A stretch of DNA of 64,000 nt from Glandiceps talaboti (taxonomy: Eukaryota; Hemichordata; Enteropneusta; Spengelidae). Under the pieces are notes generated by a model, which searched no databases, was not told the origin of the DNA, and saw only the letters and a program-made list of their open reading frames with translations. The DNA lies in NCBI RefSeq assembly GCF_964340395.1, contig NC_135551.1:27664380-27728379 (forward strand), given 5' to 3'. The translations under genes and the position numbers were made by a program. The first letter of the stretch is position 1, and every line of letters starts with the position of its first letter. Below are positions 1-25,565 of the stretch, in pieces.

Positions 1-185
<185 letters not shown>

Positions 186-190
186 TATCC

Positions 191-2215
191 GATTTGTGAT
201 AGGCTGAAGTCTGGAGTGTAACTAATGTCTGTATCCACGAATGTACAAGGTATGACACTATCCACGAATGTAACTAATACCACCACCATCCATCCTTCTT
301 TTCATCCACAACAAGCTTTTATTTTATTTTATTATAAAGATGACAAATTGTAGAAAGTAACGAAAAAATGGAATGTTCAAACATCAGTTACATTGTTAAA
401 AGTTCCATATTTTCTGGACCCGGTAATTGTATCAAGTCATTAGCATCACAAATAAATGTATGGGCCAAAGAATGAACGGTCTTCAGCTATATATAACTAG
501 CCAATGGCATTCATAAATGCTATATACCAAGTACTAAACGTTTTAGATTGTGAAGTTTTCCACGTGGACTGGACATACATGTAAAGAGAAGTGGGGAGGT
601 AAGGGAGGGGTATCCTCTTTCTAGGATAACATTTTGACAAAACGCATGTAATGTGACATTGATTCTGTTCTTTTACTTGTGATATAAAATACCTGTAGTG
701 ATGTCTTCTAAAGTGAACCTCCACACTTTGTGTAAATTCCAAACTAACCCCCTGTCACTTAAACATGACCGGCTCCTTATTGCCCTCCCTTTTATGTTTT
801 GATACTGTAAAGGTTAAATTGTGGATAATTATCAATGACTTCATTGTCCACATGAACCTATTCAACGTCACTATCACAAAACACAATGAATCTATTATAA
901 TATAGTGTGAAGCTTTACCGACGGCAAGTGTGCCAATTTTTTTTATAACACCAATCATTTACATTGTGAATAATGGGAATAATTTCCTTTACACGCCCCC
1001 TCCCAAGGATCAATTTTGATCAATCACTGTAGATGGCCTAGGTTAGTAGGAACACTATAAGGCGGATTTGAATCGTAATCGTATGTTGATTGTGTATGTC
1101 AAGTAACAAATTCGATACGAGATGTAAACTGAATGCCAACGAGAGGTTTTTGTTCCTGTAGGTATAATACCAAAATATATTAAATTTGAAGCTTGCATTT
1201 AAAGATGTGACCTAATTTTCAAAAAAAAAATTATACAAATATCTATTTACAAAAAAACACATAACAAAGATGAACACTTTATTATCAGCAATGAATACAT
1301 TAAAGTATATGCAAATTGAACCGTGAAATCTTAAGATACAACCAATTTGCCGAAAATCATTAATTTATGCAAATGATTCATTTAAAACTAAAAGCTATGT
1401 CAACAAAGTTCATAGTAGGACATGTGTGCATTAGTAAGTCTAATCAAGGCATAAGATAACGCCTAATGTATATCTCTTGGTGTATAAATATTTGTTAAGT
1501 TGTCTTGGCGTAAATTGACAATTAAATTTGAAAGTAAAAGCTAGCACCGTCTGTAGGGCTCTGTTGTAATTTGAATGTTTACTCATAATTTTGGCGGGCT
1601 TTTAAATTCAGAATAGAACGTTATTGTTATAGCTAATTCCATGGAGCTTTTCTTTCTTAAGAACAACATCCCCATGCTCAATTTTATATCACACAAGTTT
1701 TAATTTCTAGTCCCTAGACCTTTTGTGTATACTTTATTCGGTGTTGGAAAACGCAATTGATGGTGATTTTAAAGAGTCTGAATTTTGGCCTTCTTTCTAA
1801 TGGACATTTTGTATGCAGTTCGCAGTTGTCTACCCTACTGCATCTCTTAAAATGGGTGTCAAAATTATAGTATAAGAAGAAAATGTGAAGTCTGGAAAGA
1901 GGCAATGAAAGATTTGTGAAATTTATTATCTATTTGAACGTCCATTCTGTCTCCAGTAAAATCCCTATTTACCACAGCATGTCATATAAACTACCATTAT
2001 AATACATTATAGATAATGTCCATGTACAAATCATCACAACTTAACGGATTTCATTTTATCTTTATAATTTTTTGCTTAATATTGTCTTACTAAATTAATA
2101 GTATGTGGGTTTAAGACGTGGGGAAACTTTGAAGTAAATCACTGACAATCGACACCATGGATAATACTTTCAACTCGATCGCCATTAACCCTACTCGTTC
2201 ATTTAAATAGGTGGT
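191..2215. other. Intergenic DNA, no recognised gene
   Basis: AT-rich sequence with only short ORFs that resemble nothing I recognise. From 1160 to 1470 it contains diverged monomers of the roughly 150-bp dispersed repeat described at 13982-14610. Confidence 0.6.
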
Positions 2216-2220
2216 CGTCA

Positions 2221-2376
2221 CAGTTAGAATCAGACGTTGAACGAGGATATCGATATCCTATAGTTAGAAGCAGACGTTGAACGAGGATATTGATATCGTA
2301 TAGTTAGAATCAGACGTTGAACGAGGATATTGATATCATATAGTTAGAATCTGACGTTGAACGAGGATATTGATAA
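2221..2376 (+). repeat. 40-bp tandem repeat, about 4 copies
   Basis: Units begin at 2221, 2261, 2301 and 2341 with an exact 40-bp period. Each carries AGACGTTGAACGAGGATAT or a close variant, and the first contains the palindrome GATATCGATATC. No coding sense is seen. Confidence 0.9.
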
Positions 2377-2884
2377 TTATCTGAAACATTTAGTAAATCT
2401 GAAATGGGATATAATTCATGACTTGAGAGTACACTCACTGATTTGAAATTACACTTAAATTGTTTGACGTTATTAGGTAAAAACAAGAAAAAAGAACCCC
2501 TTTGTTGAGACAAACACCTGTATCAAAAGTGCTCTTTTTTACCCTAGGAAATATAACTTTGAGTATAATTTTATATCGACAGAGCAAATTAAGTGTAAGT
2601 TGCAAGTCACAAATCTTTAGACGTCTTACTTTGTTTGCCGTTCTGGTGTAGGTAGGTATTTGCCATTTTGGGTAGCTTTTAGAAAAGACAGGTAAATTTG
2701 TTTGCTCGAAATTTCCGCAGGAGGTCGTATTTGATTGATTTCACACGAAATTCTAATTTTCCTAATGACGTATTAGCGAATAGACTGTGCTGGTCTGTCC
2801 ACTGTCTATGGTTAGAGCGCCACAGGCACGTTACATGCTTAACTTTATAGCTCATTGCTGGAATGAGACAACATCATTGGACTG

Positions 2885-3160
2885 AATGCTTCAAATGTTG
2901 TATAATTTGGTGTATGTATTGACAATAACAAAATAATTCATCTGATAAAGCTTGTTAATGTAGCTTTTAATAGATTTATAGTGAGTAATTTGCATAATTG
3001 ACAACTTTCGGTAATTAGGCAATATCTTATTAATACATGTATAAATTCTCATAATTTGGTGTCTACATGGATGACAACAAAACAAAACAATTATTACTGT
3101 GATTAGAAAATATGTTAAGAATTGTTACTTCAAACATCATATAATTTGGTGTATAGATTA
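2885..3160 (-). repeat. Dispersed ~150-bp repeat family, reverse orientation
   Basis: On the minus strand this reads ACACCAAATTAT, TTGCCTAATTACCGAAA and ATTATGCAAAT in the same order as the tandem monomers at 13982-14610. At least two diverged monomers are present. Confidence 0.6.
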
Positions 3161-4380
3161 CATTGATGTCTTTCTAAAAGTTATTTAATTCAGATAAAAA
3201 ATTAAAAAATCCCTTCGATTTAAGGAAATTTAATGTTTTTGGATTTGCGTTTACCGGGGAGTGTCTTTAAGTGGAACTGCAGCTGCAAAGTGGTTGGAAA
3301 TGAATCCAGCGGGTCTAACATTGTGCAAAATAGCGTCAAATATATACCAGACCTATAAATTGATTAAACCACAGACAAGCGCTTGCAGTATAAATTTGAC
3401 GTATTACAGTTGAATACCGAATACCTATAATATAGTAGGCGTACAATGCCATTTCTATGTTGTAGGTGAACAATGCAAGTTTGTGTAGGCGTGACATTAT
3501 GCCCTTTGAAGGACTTCCGTAATTGGCCAATATATGAACAAAGAAAGTGTGAATATTTGGAAGACAGAGAACGAGATATTCATTTAAACCTGTCAGTTAA
3601 GAACGAAGTGTCGACATTTCCCCCTTAAGCTTGTTCCAGTTGGTACGTATTGTATCATCACCACTTTACCATATATGGTATGTATTGCCTGTGTTGTTTG
3701 CTTTTTGAAAGATGCGGCACCAGTTTCACGATATAAAATGTGTTCTCAATCTGATTGATGTAGTAGGAGTACGACTAGATGTTATCATCCTTTCTTTCCT
3801 TGGTATTTGTCGTCTGTTTTCGGTTTCAAATAAAATAAAATATATTACACTAGTTCATGGAAATTCATTTTTTTGTCCTTATGCAACTTTTATGTCCTTT
3901 TATGTCATTTTTATGTCCTTTGTCTCTTGTACCTGTGGTTTATGTAGGTTTCTACTTCGTTCAATGGTCACAGCGAACTCGATAACACTTTTTTTCCTAT
4001 ATGGTTTACTTGTTCATCAGTATCATTATTTACACACCACCACTTTCTTGTGATGTCGACGGCAAATCCACGCAGATACAGCTGTGTATGGTTTTGTAGT
4101 AATTGTACTCGTACCTGTGCCAGGGCGACAAACCTATCAATTTATCACGAATAATGTCCCATGCCTATCAACAGAGCTAGAGTCAGGTTCTACAATGATA
4201 GATGGACAATGTGCATTCGTACGCTTGTTTGGCCAGAGATTAACGATGCCTGTAATGGCTCACATTTGACGGAAAGGTTTTAAGTCTCGAGGATAGCGTG
4301 GTGTATTGCACATTTTTGCTTCTCCCGCATTTACAATAGTTCGATCCGATTACCCATCCACTGGTGTTAATTAAAACGTG
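3161..4380. other. Intergenic DNA, no recognised gene
   Basis: ORFs at 3712-4053 and 4084-4269 (+) have low-complexity or unrecognised translations and no splice or promoter context I can defend. I see no gene here. Confidence 0.5.
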
Positions 4381-4388
4381 TCAGCCAG

Positions 4389-4408
4389 AGAGACAGACAC
4401 AGACAGAC

Positions 4409-4472
<64 letters not shown>

Positions 4473-4535
4473 ACATACATACATACATACATACATACAT
4501 ACATACATACATACATACATACATACATACATACA
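4389..4535 (+). repeat. Compound microsatellite (ACAG)n-(CCAG)n-(ATAC)n
   Basis: Three adjoining tetranucleotide runs that grade into each other by single-base change of the unit. Long ORFs on both strands through here are products of the repeat. Confidence 0.95.
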
Positions 4536-4539
4536 GATA

Positions 4540-5980
4540 TCTCCCTTTTTATAACTTCCTGATTTAAATCTCCATAGCCAGAGAAAAGTAAACGGGATAA
4601 ACCAGGCATAACACAAATGAGGTCAAAGAAATGAAACGAACGAGAAAAGCAGACAAGAAGTATAACTCGGTTCACTGTTTTTACGATATATGGTATTTTT
4701 CAAAAGCATACCAATTTAATTGATGTTGATGAATAAAATTTGCTAGAAAGAAAAACTTGTTTAAATCTCACATATATTCACAGGCTCAATTGACATTGCA
4801 ATTGATAGGAAGGCTGCATTCCGACGATTTCTAAATAAAAGTCGTACAATATGATATTGAAAAAACTGACGATCGCGGGAATATTGGTAACGCGATTGGT
4901 CCATTTACGATTTTAAATTCCTGGATGTTATTAGTATTGGAGTTTTCGAGTGGCTAGACGAGATTTGTTAATGTGTAAATATTTTCTAGCTTCTCACCCT
5001 CCGAAATTTTCGATATGGATGAATAAAGATCCATTCCTACGGGGGCTAAAACAGTGTATGAATCCACTTCATTGTGGTAAGGAAGGTGACCTTTAGGCTC
5101 TGTGATGAAAACGAAAGCAGTAAATACCTTTGTGGGTCACAGCTGGTTTGATCTAAAACCCAGGTCACACCAGTAATGGTTCAAACCACACTGCCATTCG
5201 CAACAATTCCTAGGACAAATGAGTTTGATGAACAGTTCCATTAATTTTCTTGCCATCAGGGGATTAACAAGTTCACCGGTAAGTTACACTTTACAGGGAG
5301 GTGTCGTGTCTGAATATAGAGGTCATCATTGTCGTAAACTTCTAACGTGAAAAACCCCCCGAGTTTTCGTCATTGTCGTAGAATTCTGACGTGAAAAAAA
5401 CGAGTTTTGGTCATAGACTGTGCGATCTGTGAGACGGAACTGCCCACAGACAAGGAAGAAAATACTTCCTTGTCGATGTCTGTGAACACTCTGAGTATCA
5501 CACTTGTGTTACCAAAATGGCGTTCCGAATACAAAGAAGAACAATCGTCAAAAAGGTAGAACTGTTCAAATGTGAATAATAGCCTTATAGCAATGGCTAA
5601 GATTTAAAAGTCAAGTCACGTTCTCTGCGGGTTAAAAACCGTATTAACAATGTTTCGACCACACACAAGAGTACTTCTCCAGGTAAAACTAGCCTGTAAG
5701 AAAATGTATGCAGTTCTGATGCAGACCAGTACCTGTTTAACTTTGACAAAATCAGCACGATGGGGGTTAAAATGAGTAACGTTTGAACATAATATGTTAC
5801 AATTGAAATACTTTCACACCACTATATGATGATGCAAATAGTCAGCCTTTTTGAATGGAAGTATGTCACCCTCAGGCAGGGAAAATATACTTGTTATGCT
5901 ATGGGTCGTAGCCCATTCAACTGTTTGTGAAAAACAGTGACGAGAACCTGTATCATTTTCTTAGGTTTTATCGTTCACGT
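4540..5980. other. Intergenic or 5' region of the SDR gene
   Basis: No conserved coding sequence is recognised. One weak candidate for an initiator exon of the downstream SDR lies at 5517-5555 (+): an ATG in the context CAAAATGG, 13 codons, then a GTAGAA donor in phase 0. It would join in frame to the exon at 6866, but nothing conserved supports it. Confidence 0.3.
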
Positions 5981-5983
5981 AGT

Positions 5984-6048
5984 AAAAAGACGTTAGTGTA
6001 TCTGTTTTAAATCGAGAGAAATTAAAACAGATACACTAACGTCTTTTT
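5984..6048. repeat. Perfect 26-bp inverted repeat (hairpin)
   Basis: The arm at 5984-6009 is the exact reverse complement of 6023-6048, with a 13-nt loop. The arm core is GACGTTAGTGTATCTG. It may be a foldback remnant; no target-site duplication was identified. Confidence 0.9.
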
Positions 6049-6332
6049 TTCCGTTTTTATGTTTAGTCACAGACAAGTAAGTTTGTCTGTGGTTCAGTGG
6101 ATTAATCCTTTCAAATCTATTACAAAGTCTGTCTTCATAAGTTCATATGTATTGTATAGTATACCTTCTGCATGTGTTCAAGTACATGTACCATATATCT
6201 TATATAATATTGCACACTATCAACAACAACTGAAAGGCTAATAGAACAGTATTGACACCATTGTTCATGTTTTTGTACACTTCATTCAACATTTCACAAA
6301 GAGTACATACTTATCTTTCAGGCTATAGGATC

Positions 6333-6668
6333 CCTAAACCTGTGTGTAGACATTCACCCTTTATGAATCTGTCTAAACCTGTGTGTAGACATTCACCATT
6401 TATGAATCTGTCTAAACCTGTGTGTAGACATTCACCCTTTATGAATCTCTCTAACCTTTGTGTAGACATTCACCCTTAATGAATCTGTCTAAACCTGTGT
6501 GTAGACATTCACCCTTTATGAATCTCTCTAAACCTTTGTGTAGACATTCACCCTTAATGAATCTGTCTAAACCTGTGTGTAGACATTCACCCTTTATGAA
6601 TCTCTCTAAACCTTTGTGTAGACATTCACCCTTAATGAATCTGTCTAAACCTGTGTGTAGACATTCAT
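6333..6668 (+). repeat. 39-bp minisatellite with A/B higher-order structure
   Basis: About 8.6 units, each containing GTGTAGACATTCACC and ATGAATCT. Type A (CCTGTG, CCCTTTATG) and type B (CCTTTG, CCCTTAATG) alternate in the second half, making a 78-bp dimer. Because 39 is a multiple of three, open frames with a 13-residue period appear; they are not genes. The array ends about 200 bp before the first recognised SDR exon. Confidence 0.9.
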
Positions 6669-6865
6669 AAACGGCGATTATATTCCAATCCTGTATTGAA
6701 CTTTAAACTTGAACTTAGCGTGTATTGTAAACCCATATTTGGGTTACCACGACGTAGTTTTTTCAATTGTAACCTCAATAGTTTCTTTTCCCAGTGGGTT
6801 AGGGAGCTATCTGGAACTGAAAATCAAACTAAGCAAATATTTATTTTCATTATAAAATCACACAG

Positions 6866-16354
<9,489 letters not shown>

Positions 16355-16355
16355 A

Positions 16356-16361
16356 AATAAA
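16356..16361 (+). terminator. Poly(A) signal of the SDR gene
   Basis: AATAAA begins two bases after the stop codon, inside an A-rich run. This would give an unusually short 3' UTR, so a later signal may be used instead. Confidence 0.4.
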
Positions 16362-17135
16362 AAAAAAGATTACCCGAAAACTATACTAGTTCGTACACAG
16401 ATGGGGTGGTAGTAAGCATATTGTATTAGACCACATAGGTTAGGTGGCGAGACTCTAACTTACACGATTCCAAGCTTGCCATCCTAACCATTTGACCCTC
16501 ATACCCTGTTTTAAACATGATATTCAACCACGAACTGATGAAGATGTCCTGTGGAGGTTATAGTAGATTCACGAATATGGTGAATCTGGCCGGTGGTTGT
16601 ATCACCAACTGATGTGAACCGAAATTAGATAATACATAAACATCGACCACTTTGACAGTACGGTCCTTTAAAAAAGAAGTATCTAAGACTCCTTTTATAT
16701 TCAAGTCACGAGGTTATTGTTTTTCCTGTGTAAGCCAACATAGGCAGCATTCCTCTCACCTTGTTATGTAACAGATGTCTTTTTTTAATTGCTTTTCTGC
16801 CAACCTTATGTGTTATGTATTTGATTGGGGTTGACTAGATACCCACGCAATACCATGGCAACATCGTAGTCATAGTGATGGAAAATAGCCAATTAAATTC
16901 AGGGAAGAGAGGTCAAATATGTTATATATGAGTGTCTCAAACTGTATCATTTCTGAACAGAATGTTGAAATCCGGGTCATTTCAATTTTCATCCGACTTC
17001 TGTTGACAGTGACTTTCAACAGCATCGCTCGATGGTCCTAATGCCATGGACATCTAGAGCACTAACCATCGTCGTCGAATGTAATTTTCAATTTCTACAT
17101 TTACCATCGTCAACATAATTTTCAACTTTTGCAAG
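16362..17135. other. Intergenic DNA with a 60-bp dispersed repeat
   Basis: A stretch near 16745-16815 (GCAGCATTCCTCTCACCTTG then TTATGTAACAGAT) recurs at 23053-23125. No gene is recognised. Confidence 0.55.
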
Positions 17136-18296
17136 ATGTGGACGGATGACAGTATCAATGAAACCGTTTGGAACGACACCCTTCAAATCAATAAAACCAT
17201 TGTAACTGAATACGGAACATTGACTGTAAAAGAAAACATTTGTATCATCGTAAGTACTGTTGTACTCATTCCTGTTATCATTCTTGGTGTTGCTGGAAAT
17301 GTGACTGTTTGCTGGATAGTTGGTAAAGTAAAGAAACTTCAATCACCTGCTAACATTCAGTTAGTGACACTTTCTGTTGCTGATTTCCTGACGTGTGCAA
17401 TTGTTGCGCCGATACTACTATACAACAACATCTGTCTCATACTTTTTCGCACAAACACTTTCTTAAACGAAAAATCACTTTCGACTTGCAAGATTTACAT
17501 CTTCACGACTTATTTCTCCAATGTAGTCTCTAGTCTAAGTCTTGCTACATTAAGTGTGACCAGAGCTATGGGAGTAAGTGGAAAATATCGCCCTAGTGTT
17601 ATGAGAAAAACTATTGTAATATCTATAATCATCAGCTACAGCATTGGTTTGGCCTACGCCACAGCGAAGGTAATGGCTGGCTCCGAAAGAACTTGTTTCA
17701 TCTATATTCCACTACCAACACCGCTTAAGGCACTCAACAATTTTGGATTAGGGTTGATTTGTATTGCTTTATTGCTTATGGTCACATCTTACGGTTACAT
17801 ATTTCGTCTGAAATACCAACAAAGGAAAATATCCACAATTCTAACTGAAAACAAACACGTCATTGATAAACGCGACATGGCCACATTTCGTATTTGTTTC
17901 TTGTTGGTGATTATTTTCATCGTGACGTATTTTCCAATGGTTATTTTTGTAAGCGCTCACAATAAGAAAGAAAGACCAGAAAGTATGTCATTTATTCGTC
18001 CAATGTTTTCTCTTTGCTATGCTGGCAGTATGCTAAATCCAATTGTATATTGCTTATTATCTAGTAATTTCAAAAGGCAACGTTGTTGTTTCAAAGCTCC
18101 GAGTGGACAATCTCAAAATAAACCTTTACCCAAACCTCCGCACGTCAATCGAACAAAACCAGAGGGAAAAAAAATTTCGCACATTTCTAATACAGGTACT
18201 AATAACTCTACGGAAATAGTGGATACTTTGTCGACTCGAGTTGAAGTTCATTTGATGACAATTACAGACTTGAGTGAAGAAAATCATGGACAGTAA
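17136..18296 (+). CDS. Orphan class A (rhodopsin-like) GPCR, single exon
   Basis: 386 residues and intronless. Class A landmarks are present: GN in TM1 (G54-N55), LSVAD in TM2 (D83), Cys118 at the top of TM3 with Cys187 in extracellular loop 2, Pro267 in TM6, and NPIVY (N301-Y305) in TM7. Three N-glycosylation sites (N8, N13, N19) lie in the extracellular N-terminus. CC at 317-318 could be palmitoylated. Two motifs deviate: D-R-Y reads T-R-A (142-144), and the TM6 C-W-x-P reads T-Y-F-P. The ligand is unknown; resemblance to other orphan invertebrate receptors is general, not specific. The ATG at 17136 is the first in frame, with good topology. Confidence 0.9.
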   Translation: MWTDDSINETVWNDTLQINKTIVTEYGTLTVKENICIIVSTVVLIPVIILGVAGNVTVCWIVGKVKKLQSPANIQLVTLSVADFLTCAIVAPILLYNNICLILFRTNTFLNEKSLSTCKIYIFTTYFSNVVSSLSLATLSVTRAMGVSGKYRPSVMRKTIVISIIISYSIGLAYATAKVMAGSERTCFIYIPLPTPLKALNNFGLGLICIALLLMVTSYGYIFRLKYQQRKISTILTENKHVIDKRDMATFRICFLLVIIFIVTYFPMVIFVSAHNKKERPESMSFIRPMFSLCYAGSMLNPIVYCLLSSNFKRQRCCFKAPSGQSQNKPLPKPPHVNRTKPEGKKISHISNTGTNNSTEIVDTLSTRVEVHLMTITDLSEENHGQ

Positions 18297-19308
18297 ACCA
18301 ATCATTCGATTTAGTATGACTTAGAATGTTGAACACATTGCAAATCGATGCAAAACAGTGATTTGAGATCAATACACTGCGACACGTACAAATGACAACA
18401 CTGGCGATCCATGCTGTACCATAATTACTCACGCTTACAAGTAAAAACAGATTACTGGAAAACTACCAGGCCTATGCTAATGTTATCGTGAGGATCAGAA
18501 GGTTATCTCCCCTTTTCTGTTGTGGTGGCTGTCAATTTTTTCCATCTCTTAAAAGTGGAAGTCAGAAAAAGGCTTAAATGAAACAAGAGAGTCAGAGAAA
18601 ATTTGTTAAAACTGTCAGTAATGAAAGGGAGATTTCGATTATAACTTTATCATTGTTTGACAAGTGCAGTGGCGATATACAGAGAAAAAATAAACAGTTA
18701 TTCACAGGTATCTGAATTGAAATGATTGACAAGATTAAGTAGCTGAAAATTGCGTATCATATATGAATAGCGTTTGCAAATGTGTAAAATGGTGTTAATT
18801 TTCAAGATTACCTATTAGCACGTTGTATTGCCATGTCAACAACATTTAGTGACAACCTATTAGCATGTTGTATTGTCATGTTCACAACGTCATGAGTGAC
18901 ACTTTACGTCAATTAATTTGAGAGCTTTATAATATTTCCAGGTGGTGTGAAAATCTCACCATTAAAAGTAGAACTAATCTTAGCTGTGTAATTAATGTAG
19001 CCTTCCTAATGACTGCGATGTCAATTGAGTTGGTGAATATGTGAATTCTAAGCATTTTTGTTCTAGCAAATATGGACTTTTTACTCATCAGCAGTTAATT
19101 CAATTGGCATGCTTTTAGCAGTTTGAAAAACACCATAGTTCCACCATAGTATGCATACATTTGGTAGGGACATAGACTTACTCCTTCTGGGTGATTCTAA
19201 CGATAACCATTTCATATAGGGTGGTTACGCAGGTTGACCGTATTGTTTTTCTCGTAATTACTCTGCCGTATATGCATTTCTTTCATGTTTGTTAGTGTCG
19301 ATATGTTT
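18297..19308. other. Intergenic DNA with a short duplication
   Basis: A 45-bp direct duplication around 18810-18900 (CCTATTAGCA at 18811 and 18856). No gene is recognised. Confidence 0.6.
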
Positions 19309-19443
<135 letters not shown>

Positions 19444-19699
19444 CGTTGTTTGTTTTGTCGTAATTGTAACTAAGTCTGGGCACCCTGTCCTCTAACTGTA
19501 ACTTCCATATCGTCTTAGAGCTGTTGTCTTATCCTACTATCCCATTTTACGTGTGGTTGATCAGCAATGTCGCAAAGTCTCTGAAATTTTAGCCTGTGTC
19601 AATATCATATTTGCTTCTAAATGTTAATTGCTTAATGCGTATCCATGGATTGAAATTACGTAAAAATGATTTCTTTCATCTCGAGATAGATTACATGTA

Positions 19700-19990
19700 A
19701 GATTTCACTTGACCACTATAAGTCACCAACTTATAGTGTCTTGTAGGAAGACCTCTGATTTTCGGTCGGAAGCGGAGGTAGACTATAAGACACGTCGTGC
19801 CGTTCCGAACTCACCGGCCTCCTCTCACAGCTTGTGGGAGGGGTTGACTTATGTGTCACGGAGTACCTTACAGACTAAAGCGAATATTATCAAACAAAAG
19901 CCGGATGATGACAGTACCCCTGTTAACAGTCCCTTTAGGGGGCAGTAAACCCTCGGCTATTCGCCCTTTTAAAAGTTAGCACATTTACCC
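19700..19990 (+). other. Unrecognised 79-codon open frame
   Basis: An open frame runs from 19709 to 19948 with GC-richer sequence than its surroundings. The translation has no motif I recognise. It lies just upstream of the dead LINE and may be part of it or another mobile element. Confidence 0.3.
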
Positions 19991-20049
19991 GAGGATCTAA
20001 CAGCTAGACCAGGACCATAGTGTTCCAATTAACACTGTATTTGACGTGT

Positions 20050-21445
20050 AATTCAGTGTGTATGATTACTTTAGAGATATACTAATCCATCTAATCCTGT
20101 GAATCTAGACAACTCTTCATTTAATTGTTTACTTTTTGCAGAAGATATCCTTATATTGTCTCATTCAAATGTAGGTGGTCTTCAAAATAGTCTAGATAAG
20201 TTACACAACCTGTAAGAAATGGAAACTTAAAGTTAATACTAATAAGACAAAAGTTAATAATTTCAATAAGCTAGGCAGAATGATTGACAGTGAATTCAAC
20301 TAGATGGAGAAAAGGTACAAATCATACCATCCTATACCTACTTGAGAATTATCTTTCAAAGTAGCGGTAAATTTAAACTAGCAATTTAAAATTTATTTAT
20401 GAAAGCACAGCGTGCACTCGGTGAACTGAGACAAACACTATCCTTATATAATCATATAGTATCTCCATAAACAACTCTTCAACTCTTCAAAAGCACAGTA
20501 TTGTCCATTCTAATGTATTGGTCAGAAGTTTAGGGAGCTTTTAACTTTACACTATACAAATCAAAACAAAGTGAAGTACTTGATGATGAAGTTTTATCAA
20601 ACATTTGTTTAGTGATAAACACCCTTTTGAATAAATACATTCTAAATTTTCCAAACAAGTGTTGGGTGTAGACAAAAAGTCAAGTAATATTGCCTCAAAA
20701 GCTGAATTGGGAAGTTATCTAGTCATTATAGAACTCATTATTTCAACTCAGAAAAGAAAACTCACGGTAACACATGGACAGCCTTTGTCAATAAGTTGCA
20801 TGAGATAACCGAGCTTAATAGTGATGCTGATGTAAGAAATCTTGGTAGTCAATTGAAAAACGTTTATATCGATAGTATTTGTATACCAACCATTCGAAAC
20901 ACTGACGACAACAAATTACGTACATAGAATAAATTTAAAACAAATTATGAATTTGAACCATATCTAAAATATGTAAACGATGTTTGGCACAGAATCAGCA
21001 TCACTAGTGAGCTCAGGATCTCAGCACATAATTTACCCATCGAAAGACTACAATGCCAAGGAATTTCCCAAGATGAAAGAATTTGTCATTTATGTAATAC
21101 TATAAAAGCTATTGATGATGAAATCCATGCTGTAATGGATTAAAGAAATATGTCTGTAACTGAAGCTAGAAACCAATTTCAATGAAGAATCCAAATTTAT
21201 GATCGAAGTTTTTCAAAATTATCTCCAAAAACAATTTCAAAAGAATAATGAGTTCACATGATGATTTTATCAATAATAGCTTTGGAAAATTCTCTAATTC
21301 ATTATTATCTTTGTATTCAATACTATAGTTTGGTGTTTTATATATATTTATAATTATCTATTGTTTTTGTTGTTTCTGTATGTTGTTTTTTACTTTAGAT
21401 AATGTATTTTGTTTACATTATTTCATGTCAAATAAAATATACTAT
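20050..21445 (+). mobile_element. Degraded non-LTR retrotransposon (LINE), 3' half
   Basis: Discontinuous frames read CLLFAEDILILSHS (the FADD-type catalytic box of reverse transcriptase, second Asp changed to Glu), LQNSLDKL, YLRIIFQSSGKFKLAI, MKAQRALGELR, RISAHNLPIERL and ICHLCNTIKAIDDEIH. This is the usual order of the RT palm, thumb and C-terminal Cys/His region of many invertebrate LINEs. Several stops and frameshifts exclude function. It ends near AAATAAAATATAC just before a GA microsatellite. Confidence 0.82.
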
Positions 21446-21477
21446 ATACAAGCTGTGGGTTTTGTCGTGTGTGTGAG

Positions 21478-24690
<3,213 letters not shown>

Positions 24691-24699
24691 GATTTTAAT

Positions 24700-24915
24700 G
24701 GCCTCAATTATTTTCTTTCTAATGGTCACCACAGGAGCGGCGCCTTATTAGTGTTCTAGTTTTGTCGAAGCAGGAGGAAACCGGAGTACCCGGGGAAAAC
24801 CTGCGTTGTTCAACATGATCAAACTGAGCATCACTTGGTTAATTTTCTTAAACAGAAATCCAGTCGAAACTGGACGGGTTCGAACCCCGACGGCACAATA
24901 GTTTACTGTGTGGGG
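24700..24915 (-). mobile_element. tRNA-derived SINE fragment, same family as 26663
   Basis: The minus strand reads GGGTTCGAACCCGTC (B box), CAGTTTGATCATGTTGAACAA and GGTTTTCCCCGGGTACTCCG with TTTCCTCCTGCTTC, the same order as the plus-strand copy at 26663-26937. The A-box part is missing. Confidence 0.7.
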
Positions 24916-25238
24916 TGGGGTAGAGATGGGGTGTGGGGGAGTAAAAATGTCATGTAGCATGAGTCAAATACCATGGCAGTCTCGTTTGTACTGTAATTGA
25001 TTTTATGATGATACATCATCAAAATAAGATAACGTTTAATGTGAATTTTTTTTATAGAATAACTTTTATTTGGAGAACAGTTTGAAAGTTTCTTTGATGA
25101 CGCCGAATACCCGTCTCATCAGTCTAAAACACTCGACACGCATACCATTCTCACAAGTCGGGGCATTTTTTTCTTCTGATGCAACACGGTGTGTTCAGCT
25201 ACAGAGGCCTGTGGTTTTACGACGAAGCCTATCTGACA

Positions 25239-25565
25239 TGCATGCATACATACATACATACATACATACATACATACATACATACATACATACATACATA
25301 CATACATACATACATACACACACATACATACACACACATGCATGCATACATACATACATACATACACACACATACATACATACATACATACACACACATA
25401 CATACATACATACATACATACATACATACATGCATACATACATACATACATACATACATACATACATTGTACATACACACACATACATACACACATACAC
25501 ACATACACACATACATACATACATACATACATACATACATACATACATACATACATACATACATA
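25239..25565 (+). repeat. (CATA)n/(CACA)n microsatellite
   Basis: About 330 bp of impure tetranucleotide repeat. Long Tyr/His/Thr frames on both strands are repeat artefacts. Confidence 0.97.

Noticed and set aside
6252-6670. Plus-strand frames with a repeated CRHSPFMNLSKP motif
   Set aside because: Also a product of a 39-bp non-coding minisatellite; no signal peptide, promoter or conserved domain.
25095-25125. Minus-strand CTGATGAGACG ... CGTC ... GAAAC
   Set aside because: Stem II could pair, but six extra bases separate it from GAAA, which breaks the hammerhead core.
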